Assembly (NCBI RefSeq): GCF_003054195.1
Contig: NZ_QBKP01000018.1
Span: 1-64,000 of the forward strand
Source: Gemmobacter caeni
Lineage (GTDB): Bacteria; Pseudomonadota; Alphaproteobacteria; Rhodobacterales; Rhodobacteraceae
Length of the DNA stretch: 64,000 nt
Direction: 5' to 3'
The translations under genes and the position numbers were made by a program. The notes under the pieces are model-generated. The model was not told where the DNA came from. It saw only the letters and a list, made by a program, of their open reading frames with translations, and ran no database searches. Below, one piece after another: positions 45,916 through 55,120 of this stretch. The stretch's first letter is position 1; every line of letters begins with the position of its first letter.

Positions 45916-48534
45916 CAATTCATAAACCAGATTGAGCGCCGCCATCGGTGTCAGTTCATCCGGGTTAACCGATTTCAGCCGCTCCTCCAGCGCCGATTCC
46001 TTCGGCGGGGCGGGCGACACGGGTGGTGCAATGCGGAAGAGCGGCAAATCATCGACCAGCGTTCTGCGCCGGTTTCCGCCATCCCGATCCCCCGATTCCA
46101 ACGCCTCAAGAACCACCTTTGCACGCTCGATGACCGGCTCGGGCAGCCCCGCGAGCTTGGCCACCTGCACGCCATAGGAACGGTCCGCCGCGCCGCGTCG
46201 CACTTCATGCAGGAAAATCACATCGCCTTTCCATTCCTTGACGCTTACCGTCGCATTCTCCACGCCGGGCAGCTTCTGGGCGAGTGATGTCATCTCGTGG
46301 TAATGGGTTGCGAACAAAGCACGACAGCGGTTGGCATCGTGCAGATGTTCAAGTGTGGCCCAGGCAATCGAAAGGCCATCATAGGTCGCCGTCCCCCGGC
46401 CGATTTCATCCAGTATGACAAAGGCCCGGTCATCTGCCTGGTTCAGGATCGCCGCCGTTTCCACCATTTCGACCATGAAGGTTGATCGCCCGCGCGCGAG
46501 ATCGTCCGAGGCACCGACGCGGCTGAACAGCTGGCTTACCAGGCCGATATGAGCCTTCGCGGCGGGAACGAAGGAGCCCGACTGGGCCAGTAGCGCAATC
46601 AGCGCATTCTGGCGCAGGAAGGTCGACTTACCAGCCATGTTGGGGCCCGTCAGCAGCCAGATCGCGGGGGCGTCGCGTGCGGTCAGCGCGCAATCATTGG
46701 CAACGAAGGCTGCGGCGCCCTGGCGTTGGAGTGCTCGTTCCACAACCGGATGCCGACCGCCTTCAATCAGGAAGGCATGGCTTGCATCAACCCTGGGCCG
46801 GGTCCATCCTTCGCCGGATGCGAGATCTGCGAACGCGGCTGCAACATCCAGCTCGGCAAGGCCCGCCGCGGCAAATCCGATCGGGCCGGCAGCAGACAGT
46901 ATAGCCGTACGCAACCTGTTGAAATGGTTCTTCTCCAGCTCAAGCGCATGATTGCCAGCGTTCAGGATGCGGGTTTCCAATTCACTCAGCGGAAGCGTCG
47001 TGAAGCGGACCTGGTTCGCTGTGGTCTGCCGGTGAATGAACTTTTCGTTCAGCGGTGCCGACATCATCTTTTCAGCATGCGTTGCTGTGACTTCGATGAA
47101 GTAACCAAGCACATTGTTATGTTTGATTTTCAGGCTCTGTACGCCTGTTTCGGCGGCATAATCGGCCTGCATCCCGGCGATCACGGCCCTGCCTTCATCA
47201 CGAAGCTTCCGCGTCTCGTCGAGATCGGGGTCAAAACCGGCTGAAATAAAGCCGCCATCCCGGGCCAGAAGTGGCGGATCCTCTACAAGAGATTGATCTA
47301 AAAGGGAAATTATGTCCTCATTTCCGGTCAGTGATTTTGCGGCCTGGGTCAGAAGACCGTCGTCCACCCCTGCCACGAGACTGGCAATCAATTGCGCCTG
47401 CGACAGCCCGTTCCGGATTGCAGCCAGGTCGCGCGGGCCGCCCCGATCCAGCGCAAGTCTCGAAAGCGCACGATCCATGTCCGGTACACGGCGCAGCGCC
47501 TCGCGTAACTGATTGCGCAACCCTGACTGGGCCAGCAGGCAGTCGACGGAGTCGAGTCGCCCACTGATAACGTTCAGATCGCGGGAAGGGGCCGACAGCC
47601 TGCGTTCCAGCAGCCGCGCCCCGCCTGCGGTCGCTGTCCGGTCGACGGTTTCAAGAAGTGAACCCGCGCGGCCGCCAGCGAGGGCAGAGGTGATTTCAAG
47701 ATTGCGGCGGGTCGCAGCGTCGATCAGCATTGCGCCGCCCAGTGCCTCGCGCACCGGCGGGCGCAGCAGCGGCAGCTTGCCTCGCTGGGTCAGGTCCAGA
47801 TAGTCGACGAGCGCGCCCATGGCAGACAGTTCTGCGCGCCCATAGGTGCCGAAGGCATCCAGCGTCGCAACCTGCCACAGCGCGCACAGCCGCCGCTCCG
47901 CCCCGGCAGAGTCGTAAGAGGCGCGCGCGACTTCGGTCACGGCAGCACCAAGATCCGTCGCCACCGAGGTTACCGGCGTATCACTGGCATCGCTGACCAG
48001 AATTTCACGCGGCATCAGACGCGCCAGCTCAGGTGCCAGACGGGCGCGGGCACAAGGCATCACCCGTAACTCGCCTGTGGAAATGTCGGTCCAGGCGAGC
48101 GCACCCTCGTCACGCACCTCTGCCCAGGCGCAAAGAAAGTTATGCCGCCGCGCCTCCAGCAGGGAATCCTCGGTGAGTGTTCCCGGCGTGACAAGCCGGA
48201 CGACATCGCGCCGCACCACGGATTTTGAGCCGCGCTTTTTCGCTTCGGCGGGATCTTCCATCTGCTCGGCAATTGCCACGCGAAAGCCCTTGCGGATCAG
48301 CGACAGCAAATGCCCCTCGGCGGCGACCACCGGCACACCGCACATCGGGATTGGTTCGCCCAGATGAAAGCCACGCTTCGTCAGCGCGATGTCCAGCGCC
48401 TCGGACGCCGCAACAGCATCATCAAAGAACATCTCGTAGAAGTCGCCCATCCGGTAGAACAGGATCGCATCGGAATACTGCGCCTTAATCTCCAGATATT
48501 GCGCCATCATCGGCGTCACGCTGTCGTCGGTCAC
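45895..48534 (-). CDS. mutS: DNA mismatch repair protein MutS
   Basis: 879 residues. N-terminal mismatch-reading domain with LFYRMGDFYEMFFDDA (Phe-X-Glu type contact), connector and core, then the ABC-type ATPase: LTGPNMAGKSTFLRQNA, LFSRVGASDDLARGRSTFMVEM, VILDEIGRGTATYDG, ATHYHEM. GTG 48534 is the start, with AAGGGGA six bases upstream. MutS recognises mismatches and calls MutL. It is divergent from maeB over 129 bp in which I see no clear signal. Confidence 0.97.
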   Translation of the reverse strand: MTDDSVTPMMAQYLEIKAQYSDAILFYRMGDFYEMFFDDAVAASEALDIALTKRGFHLGEPIPMCGVPVVAAEGHLLSLIRKGFRVAIAEQMEDPAEAKKRGSKSVVRRDVVRLVTPGTLTEDSLLEARRHNFLCAWAEVRDEGALAWTDISTGELRVMPCARARLAPELARLMPREILVSDASDTPVTSVATDLGAAVTEVARASYDSAGAERRLCALWQVATLDAFGTYGRAELSAMGALVDYLDLTQRGKLPLLRPPVREALGGAMLIDAATRRNLEITSALAGGRAGSLLETVDRTATAGGARLLERRLSAPSRDLNVISGRLDSVDCLLAQSGLRNQLREALRRVPDMDRALSRLALDRGGPRDLAAIRNGLSQAQLIASLVAGVDDGLLTQAAKSLTGNEDIISLLDQSLVEDPPLLARDGGFISAGFDPDLDETRKLRDEGRAVIAGMQADYAAETGVQSLKIKHNNVLGYFIEVTATHAEKMMSAPLNEKFIHRQTTANQVRFTTLPLSELETRILNAGNHALELEKNHFNRLRTAILSAAGPIGFAAAGLAELDVAAAFADLASGEGWTRPRVDASHAFLIEGGRHPVVERALQRQGAAAFVANDCALTARDAPAIWLLTGPNMAGKSTFLRQNALIALLAQSGSFVPAAKAHIGLVSQLFSRVGASDDLARGRSTFMVEMVETAAILNQADDRAFVILDEIGRGTATYDGLSIAWATLEHLHDANRCRALFATHYHEMTSLAQKLPGVENATVSVKEWKGDVIFLHEVRRGAADRSYGVQVAKLAGLPEPVIERAKVVLEALESGDRDGGNRRRTLVDDLPLFRIAPPVSPAPPKESALEERLKSVNPDELTPMAALNLVYELKKALAE

Positions 48535-48663
48535 ACTGGTCCCCTTCCATCGGCAAGGGTGACCCTACAAAAGGCGAAACCCGGCGAAAAGCGGCAAACC
48601 GCAATTGGCACAGGGTCGCGGGGGCGGTAAGAGGGCAGGATAACCCCACAGGATGGCCCCCTG

Positions 48664-50919
48664 ATGACCAAGACCAAGATTACACCCGAAGAGGCGCTCG
48701 CATACCATCTGGAACCGCGCCCCGGCAAATACGACATCGTCGCCTCGACCCCGATGGCCACCCAGCGCGACCTGTCGCTGGCCTATAGCCCGGGTGTAGC
48801 CGTTCCGGTGCAGGCCATCGCGGAGCGGCCGGAGACGGCATACGATTATACGGTGAAGGGGAATATGGTCGCGGTCGTCTCGAACGGCACCGCCATTCTG
48901 GGTCTGGGCAATCTGGGCGCGTTGGCCTCTAAGCCGGTGATGGAGGGTAAGGCCGTCCTGTTCAAGCGTTTCGCCGATGTGAACGCCATCGACATCGAGC
49001 TGGATACCGAAGACCCGGACGAGATCATTCAGGCCGTTCGCCTCATGGGGCCGACCTTCGGGGGGATTAACCTCGAAGACATCAAGGCGCCGGAATGCTT
49101 CATCATTGAACAGCGGTTGAAAGAGATCATGGACATTCCGGTGTTCCATGACGACCAGCATGGCACGGCCGTGATTTGCGCTGCGGGTCTGCTCAATGCG
49201 CTCGAAATCAGCGGCAAGAAGATCGAGGACGTGAAGATTGTCCTCAACGGGGCCGGGGCAGCGGGGATTGCCTGTCTGGAACTGCTGAAGGCCATGGGGG
49301 CCAGGCATGACAACTGTATCATGTGCGATACCAAGGGCGTGATCTGGCAGGGCCGGACTGAGGGCATGAACCAGTGGAAGTCGGCCCATGCGGCGCGCAC
49401 TGATGCCCGCACTCTGGAAGAGGCGATGATGGGGGCCGATGTTTTCCTTGGTGTTTCGGCCAAGGGTGCGGTGACGCCGGAGATGGTGGCTTCGATGGCC
49501 GATAATCCGGTGATCTTCGCCATGGCCAACCCGGACCCCGAAATCACGCCGGAAGAGGCGCATGCGGTCCGGGCTGATGCCATCGTGGCGACCGGGCGCA
49601 GCGATTACCCCAATCAGGTCAATAACGTTCTGGGTTTCCCCTATCTGTTCCGGGGCGCGCTGGATATTCATGCCCGCGCCATCAATGACGAGATGAAGAT
49701 TGCCTGCGCCAAGGCGCTGGCTGCCCTCGCGCGCGAGGACGTGCCGGACGAGGTGGCAATGGCCTATGGCCGCAAGCTCAGCTTCGGGCGCGACTACATC
49801 ATCCCCACGCCCTTCGACCCCCGCCTGATTCATGTCATACCGCCTGCCGTTGCCAAGGCAGGCATGGATACCGGCGTTGCGCGTCGGCCGATCATTGATC
49901 TGAAAGGGTATGAGGCAAGCCTTAAGGCCCGGATGGACCCGACGGCCTCGATCCTTCAGGGTGTGCATGCCCGCGCCAAGGCGGCGCAGGCGCGGATGAT
50001 CTTTGCGGAGGGTGACGACCCGCGCGTCCTGCGCGCGGCGGTTGCCTATCAGCGGTCAGGCCTGGGCCGCGCGCTGGTGGTCGGTCGCGAGACGGATGTC
50101 CGCGAAAAGCTGGAAGCCGCCGGGCTTCAGGATGCCGTGCGCGAACTGGAGGTGGTGAATGCCGCCAATTCCCGACATCTCGACCAGTATCGGGATTTTC
50201 TTTACAAAAGGCTGCAACGTCAAGGGTTTGATAGCCACGACATCCGCCGTCTGGCCACGCGTGACCGGCATGTTTTCTCGGCCCTGATGCTGGCCCACGG
50301 GCATGGCGATGCGCTGGTAACCGGGGCCACCCGCAAATCGGCGCATGTGCTGAACCTGATCAATCACGTCTTTGATGCAAAGGCCGCGGATGGCGCGGTG
50401 GGCGTGACAGCCCTGCTGAACAAGGGGCGGATCATCCTGATCAGCGATACGCTGGTGCATGAATGGCCGGAACCGGAAGACCTCGCCACGATCGCCATTC
50501 GGTCGGCGGGTGTGGCGCGCAGCCTTGGGATCGAGCCGCGCGTGGCCTTCGTCAGCTTCTCGACCTTCGGTTATCCGGTCTCGGAGCGTGCGACCAAAAT
50601 GCACGAGGCGCCCAAGGTTCTGGACCGCATGAAGGTCGATTTCGAATATGATGGCGAAATGACCGTGGATGTGGCGCTGAATGCGCAAACCATGGCGCAG
50701 TATCCGTTCTGCCGCCTCTCTGGACCTGCCAATATCCTGGTTGTTCCAGCGCGGCATTCGGCCTCGATCTCGGTCAAGCTGATGCAGGAAATGGCCGGGG
50801 CTACCGTGATCGGGCCGATTCTGACCGGGGTCAAAAAGCCGATCCAGATCTGCTCGACCAATTCGACGGTGAATGACATTCTGAATATGGCGGCCCTTGC
50901 CGCCTGCAATATCGGCTAA
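48664..50919 (+). CDS. maeB: NADP-dependent malic enzyme with phosphotransacetylase-like domain (MaeB)
   Basis: 751 residues. The N-terminal malic enzyme half (about 1-430) has [47 protein letters not shown], the catalytic region [12 protein letters not shown] and the NADP site [15 protein letters not shown]. The C-terminal half (about 440-750) is phosphotransacetylase-like ([13 protein letters not shown]...[13 protein letters not shown]), usually regulatory and not catalytic in MaeB. It turns malate into pyruvate with NADPH. 14 bases separate it from the ribokinase-like gene. Confidence 0.95.
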   Translation: MTKTKITPEEALAYHLEPRPGKYDIVASTPMATQRDLSLAYSPGVAVPVQAIAERPETAYDYTVKGNMVAVVSNGTAILGLGNLGALASKPVMEGKAVLFKRFADVNAIDIELDTEDPDEIIQAVRLMGPTFGGINLEDIKAPECFIIEQRLKEIMDIPVFHDDQHGTAVICAAGLLNALEISGKKIEDVKIVLNGAGAAGIACLELLKAMGARHDNCIMCDTKGVIWQGRTEGMNQWKSAHAARTDARTLEEAMMGADVFLGVSAKGAVTPEMVASMADNPVIFAMANPDPEITPEEAHAVRADAIVATGRSDYPNQVNNVLGFPYLFRGALDIHARAINDEMKIACAKALAALAREDVPDEVAMAYGRKLSFGRDYIIPTPFDPRLIHVIPPAVAKAGMDTGVARRPIIDLKGYEASLKARMDPTASILQGVHARAKAAQARMIFAEGDDPRVLRAAVAYQRSGLGRALVVGRETDVREKLEAAGLQDAVRELEVVNAANSRHLDQYRDFLYKRLQRQGFDSHDIRRLATRDRHVFSALMLAHGHGDALVTGATRKSAHVLNLINHVFDAKAADGAVGVTALLNKGRIILISDTLVHEWPEPEDLATIAIRSAGVARSLGIEPRVAFVSFSTFGYPVSERATKMHEAPKVLDRMKVDFEYDGEMTVDVALNAQTMAQYPFCRLSGPANILVVPARHSASISVKLMQEMAGATVIGPILTGVKKPIQICSTNSTVNDILNMAALAACNIG

Positions 50920-50933
50920 GGGCGGGGCGCGGC

Positions 50934-51803
50934 ATGGCGATATTCAATCTCGGTTCGATCAATATCGACCTTGTATATCAGGTGCCGCATCTGCCCAAGC
51001 CGGGCGAGACCCTGTCTGCGCTGGCCTTTTCGCAGGGTCTGGGCGGGAAGGGGGCAAACCAGTCTGTCGCTGCGGCGCGAGCCGGGGCAAGCTGTATTCA
51101 TATTGGCGCCACAGGGCCGGGCAGTGAATGGCTGCTCGCGCTCATGTCGGATTACGGGGTGGATACCGGATCGGTAACACAGCTCGATGAACCGACAGGC
51201 CACGCTGTGATCAACGTTGATCCTGAGGCAGAGAACAGCATCGTCATCTATCCTGGCGCCAATCGGCAGATCACCGGCGCGATGGTCGAGGTTGCCTTGG
51301 CGCGGGCAGTGGCGGGCGATAGCCTGCTGTTGCAGAACGAGACTTCGGCTCAGCAGGAGGCTGCGGCTCTGGCGCGGGCCAGGGGCATGCGGGTAGTCTA
51401 TTCGGCCGCCCCATTTGATCTGGCGGCGGTGCGTTCTGTTCTTGGCCATGTTTCGCTGCTGGTGATGAACGAAGGCGAAGCGGCAGAACTGCGCGCGGCC
51501 GAAGGACAACTGCCTGCGGTCGATTGCATCATCACCCGAGGTGCAAATGGCGCAGAATGGATTTCCGCGGAAACAGAGCCGCTTTTCATGCCATCTTTCC
51601 GCGTGGAGCCCGTTGATACGACCGGTGCAGGCGATACGTTCATCGGCACTTTGGTCGCGGCGCTTGATCTGGGGCTTGATCGTTCTTCGGCCATGCGCCG
51701 CGCCGCGGCAGCTTCGGCACTGCAGGTCACGCGACCCGGCGCGGCGCAGGCGATCCCCGCTGCCGCCGAGGTGACTGCATTTCTCGCAGCGCAGGGCGCT
51801 TAG
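50934..51803 (+). CDS. PfkB-family sugar kinase, ribokinase-like
   Basis: 289 residues. Family signs: FNLGSINIDLVYQVPHLPKPGETL and GLGGKGANQSVAAARAGA at the start, and the anion-hole/catalytic motif VDTTGAGDTFIGTLVAALDLG (Asp about 240) near the end. It is most like ribokinase, but no ribose transport or regulator gene is near, so the substrate is open. Probably co-transcribed with maeB. The stop overlaps the convergent addA stop by four bases. Confidence 0.88.
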   Translation: MAIFNLGSINIDLVYQVPHLPKPGETLSALAFSQGLGGKGANQSVAAARAGASCIHIGATGPGSEWLLALMSDYGVDTGSVTQLDEPTGHAVINVDPEAENSIVIYPGANRQITGAMVEVALARAVAGDSLLLQNETSAQQEAAALARARGMRVVYSAAPFDLAAVRSVLGHVSLLVMNEGEAAELRAAEGQLPAVDCIITRGANGAEWISAETEPLFMPSFRVEPVDTTGAGDTFIGTLVAALDLGLDRSSAMRRAAAASALQVTRPGAAQAIPAAAEVTAFLAAQGA

Positions 51804-54800
51804 TCGACAAGCATCATCCGGGCCTTGCGGGTCCAGAGCAGCGCCGTCTCGATCTGTCGACCGGGGTAGATTTGCGTTAATGCGGCGCGATAGGCGCGCA
51901 TCTGGCGTATGAGGCCCTCGGGTATCTCTTGCGGTGCTTCCGGTACGATTGCATTGGATTTGAAATCCACGGCGATAACCCGGCTCGGCAGAACGATCAG
52001 CCGATCAATCGCACCGGCAAGCGGCTGGCCCTGAAATTCTGCAACGACAGAGACTTCGCGTAGCGTTGATGGCGCGAAAATCTGCTGAAATTCGGGCCTG
52101 TCAATGACCGATCGTGCTTCGAAAAGCAGTTCTGCCCGAAGGACGGGATCGGGGATCAATATTTCGGCAAGCCGGGTCTGACGTTCTGCGGTCAGACCTG
52201 GCAGGTGTTCGAACAATCCGTGCAGCAGAGTGCCGCGCGCCTTCGCATCCGGGTTTTCGCCCTCGTAATCGCCCGCAAGAACCTTGGCTCCGCCAAGATT
52301 GCTGGGGTTCAGCATCTGTGCCGGGCGCAGGGCAGGCGCCGCAGGTTGCAAAGCCCAGGCAGGCAGAGGCTGCGGTGTTTCCGGGGGGGCCTCCGTCGTC
52401 AGGTTGTCCTGCGGCTTAGGCCAAACTCCAAACTCATGCACCAGTCGACCCTTCACCGACGGAACCGCACCGCTTTTCTCCGCCCCGGTGCGGATCAGAT
52501 CGTACCATGCGGGTGGCTTGTCGCTGTCGGCCTTGCCGCTTTGCGAGGCCAGTTTGCCAGCGGCCGCCACGATCAGCCAGGACTGTGCACGGGTCATGGC
52601 GACGTAGAGCAGGCGCATCTCCTCAGCCCGGCTGCGCCGGGCACGCTCGGCGCGGATGCGGGAAATGTCGGCGGGGCTGGCATCCGCCGGGGTGCGCCAG
52701 ACCGCCGTGTCATGCATCCGAAACAACTCATCCCGGTCATTCGCGGTCATGTCTGCGGTATCGGGCAAGATCACGATCGGGGCCTCCAGGCCCTTGGAGC
52801 CATGAACCGTCATCACCCGGATTTTCCGGCCCCCCGAATCCATCTGGCGTTTCACCTCGATATCATCGGTCTGAAGCCAGGTCAGAAAGCCGGTGAGGCT
52901 GGGTACATCGTTGCGTTCATAGGCGAGTGCCTGGGAAAGCAGCTCATCAATCCCGTCCTCGGCTTCCTCACCCAGCCGGGCCAGCAAGCGCCGCCGCCCG
53001 TCGTGCCGGGTCAGCGCGCGTTCAATCAGATCGAACGGGCGCAGGAAGTCGGCCTGATCACGCAGATCATGCAGCATGGCAAGCAAGTCGGGAAATGTCT
53101 CTGTCTGTGCCCGAAGGGCTTCCCACAGGTAGCCTTTTCGAGGTTGTGCCAGAGCGTAGAGTTGCTGCTCGCTCCAGCCGCACAGAGGAGAGCGCAGCAG
53201 TTCAGCCAGCGCCAGATCATCCTCGGGCGTCGCCAGAAAGGCCAGAAGCGCGGTCAGGTCTTTTACCGCGATTTCACCACCAAGATGCAGCCGGTCGGCC
53301 CCCGCGATGGGCAGTTTCGCGGCTTTACAGGCGCGGATGATCTCTGCAAACAGCGGCGAACGGCGGCGCACGAGGATCAGGAAATCCCCCGCATGCACAG
53401 GTCGCGCCCCCGTCGCATCGGGTATCATCGTGCCATTGCCGAGGATTTCCCTAATGCGGTCGGCGATCTGCCGCGCGAGGATTGCGTTATGGTGCTCGCC
53501 GGTGACCAGATCGACGGGGTTCGCCCAATCGCCGTCCTCAGGTGTGTCAGCCGGCTCAACGGGGGGCCAGATCTCGACCCGGCCAGGCATGGCGTCGCGG
53601 AAGGCGATGTGATGCGAGGGGCCACCGAGGTCGGGGTGCAGGTCTGGCGGAAAGGTCTGGTCCACGAGTCGCAGGATCGCCTGCGACGAACGGAAGGAAT
53701 ATTCCAGCTCCAGCGCGTTGAAAGGGGCATCAATCGCTTTCAAGCGCCCTGCGAAAGCCTCACGCATTTCCGCGAAGGCAGTCACATCGGCCCCCTGGAA
53801 GGAATAGATGGATTGCTTCTGGTCTCCGACGACGAAGATTGTGCGCTCGATCTCCCGCGCCCCGGTTCCGGCCGTAAACTCCTGTGCCAGAAGTTCGATC
53901 ACCTTCCATTGATCTGGCGAGGTGTCCTGCGCTTCATCGACGAGAATGTGGTCAATGCCCCCATCCAGCCTGAACAACACCCATTGCGCTACTGTTGGGT
54001 CCGTCAGCAGGCCCATTGCGCGTGAAATCAGATCGTCGAAATCAAGCGCACCGCGCAAGGCCTTGCGATGCGCATAGGCGGGCAAAAACGCCGCGGCGAA
54101 AGAGTGCAGTCGCGCAGTCCGATCCGCTGCAGCGAGGGCCAATCGCCTTGGTCGCGCAGCCTCTACTCTGAGCATCAGGGCATGCAGGGCCGGTGACAGG
54201 GCTGCAAGTTTGGGTTGCGTGGCCTTGGTGGCAAGCTGGTCGCCCTTGGCGGTGAAGCGTTTGCTTTCCTCCTTCACGTTGCCACTGAACAGCAACACCT
54301 CTTCCAGAGCGGCAAGCATGGTCAGATCCTGCCGCGCGCCACGCAGGGCGGCAAGTTTGGCCCCTGCCTGCTGATCCTTGGTGGAACCTGTCATAAGAAT
54401 GTCGGCGGTGTCCGACAGAAGGCCGGCTTCCCCACCAAGAAAGACCTCGTCCAGCAGGTCTATGGCGGTAAAACCGGGTGGCAGACCAAAAAGTGTCAGG
54501 CACCCTGCCGCGTCCAGCGGGGGCGACAGTGCATCGGAGTGGCGGGCGATTTCGGCGGTAAGCGCCGAAAAGTCCTCGCCCGTATAGATCGCTGCCAATG
54601 CTGCAATCACATCGGACTTTGATCCAGAAGCAAGGTCCGCGACAATATCTTCGCGCAGCAGTTTGGCGGCACGCTCGTCCATCTCGGTGAATTGCGGCGA
54701 AACCCCCGCCTCCAGCGGAAAGCGACGCAACAGGCTGGCGCAGAAGCTGTGGATGGTCTGGATGCGCAAGCCACCGGGGGTCTCAATGGCACGGGCGAAC

Positions 54801-55120
54801 AGGCGCCGCGCTTCGGCCAGTGTTTCACGTGAAACGGGCGCGATGGCGCCAAGGTTCAGCAGCGCCTCCCGCAGGTCAAGGTCGGGCTTCATCGCCCATT
54901 CGCCCAGCCGCTGAAACAGCCGGTTCTGCATCTCTGACGCGGCGGCCTTGGTATAGGTCAGGCACAGGATGCGGCCGGGCTCGACCCCGGAAAGCAGCAG
55001 CCGCGCCACTCGGTCAGTCAGGACGCGGGTCTTGCCCGATCCCGCATTGGCGGAAAGCCAGGTCGAATATCCGGGATCTGCGGCCTGCACCTGCCGTTCA
55101 CTGGCGGCGTTGCGAGTCAT
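51800..55120 (-). CDS. addA: Double-strand break repair helicase-nuclease AddA
   Basis: 1106 residues. SF1A helicase: Walker A SANAGSGKTRVLTDRVARLLL, ILCLTYTKAAASEM, ILVDEAQDTSPDQWKVI, VGDQKQSIYSFQGAD, VMTVHGSKGLEAPIVIL. The RecB-type nuclease at the C-terminus has GAIDRLIVLPSRVIAVDFKSN (Asp and Lys). AddAB resects double-strand ends to a Chi-like site for RecA. VSRET about residues 95-99 is the translation of a parS-like site (54821). ATGA couples it to addB. Confidence 0.96.
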   Translation of the reverse strand: MTRNAASERQVQAADPGYSTWLSANAGSGKTRVLTDRVARLLLSGVEPGRILCLTYTKAAASEMQNRLFQRLGEWAMKPDLDLREALLNLGAIAPVSRETLAEARRLFARAIETPGGLRIQTIHSFCASLLRRFPLEAGVSPQFTEMDERAAKLLREDIVADLASGSKSDVIAALAAIYTGEDFSALTAEIARHSDALSPPLDAAGCLTLFGLPPGFTAIDLLDEVFLGGEAGLLSDTADILMTGSTKDQQAGAKLAALRGARQDLTMLAALEEVLLFSGNVKEESKRFTAKGDQLATKATQPKLAALSPALHALMLRVEAARPRRLALAAADRTARLHSFAAAFLPAYAHRKALRGALDFDDLISRAMGLLTDPTVAQWVLFRLDGGIDHILVDEAQDTSPDQWKVIELLAQEFTAGTGAREIERTIFVVGDQKQSIYSFQGADVTAFAEMREAFAGRLKAIDAPFNALELEYSFRSSQAILRLVDQTFPPDLHPDLGGPSHHIAFRDAMPGRVEIWPPVEPADTPEDGDWANPVDLVTGEHHNAILARQIADRIREILGNGTMIPDATGARPVHAGDFLILVRRRSPLFAEIIRACKAAKLPIAGADRLHLGGEIAVKDLTALLAFLATPEDDLALAELLRSPLCGWSEQQLYALAQPRKGYLWEALRAQTETFPDLLAMLHDLRDQADFLRPFDLIERALTRHDGRRRLLARLGEEAEDGIDELLSQALAYERNDVPSLTGFLTWLQTDDIEVKRQMDSGGRKIRVMTVHGSKGLEAPIVILPDTADMTANDRDELFRMHDTAVWRTPADASPADISRIRAERARRSRAEEMRLLYVAMTRAQSWLIVAAAGKLASQSGKADSDKPPAWYDLIRTGAEKSGAVPSVKGRLVHEFGVWPKPQDNLTTEAPPETPQPLPAWALQPAAPALRPAQMLNPSNLGGAKVLAGDYEGENPDAKARGTLLHGLFEHLPGLTAERQTRLAEILIPDPVLRAELLFEARSVIDRPEFQQIFAPSTLREVSVVAEFQGQPLAGAIDRLIVLPSRVIAVDFKSNAIVPEAPQEIPEGLIRQMRAYRAALTQIYPGRQIETALLWTRKARMMLVD
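54821..54836. other. parS-like site 5 (one mismatch), inside addA
   Basis: TGTTTCACGTGAAACG matches the consensus at 15 of 16 positions. It encodes VSRET in AddA and lies 21 kb from the presumed origin, the farthest of the five copies. Confidence 0.8.

Noticed and set aside
48535-48663. tRNA or small RNA between mutS and maeB
   Set aside because: No cloverleaf pairing or CCA-type end, and no terminator-like stem with T-run.
52205-54025. 606-codon open frame opposite addA
   Set aside because: Low-complexity Arg/Gly/Gln composition and no motif; addA is certain.
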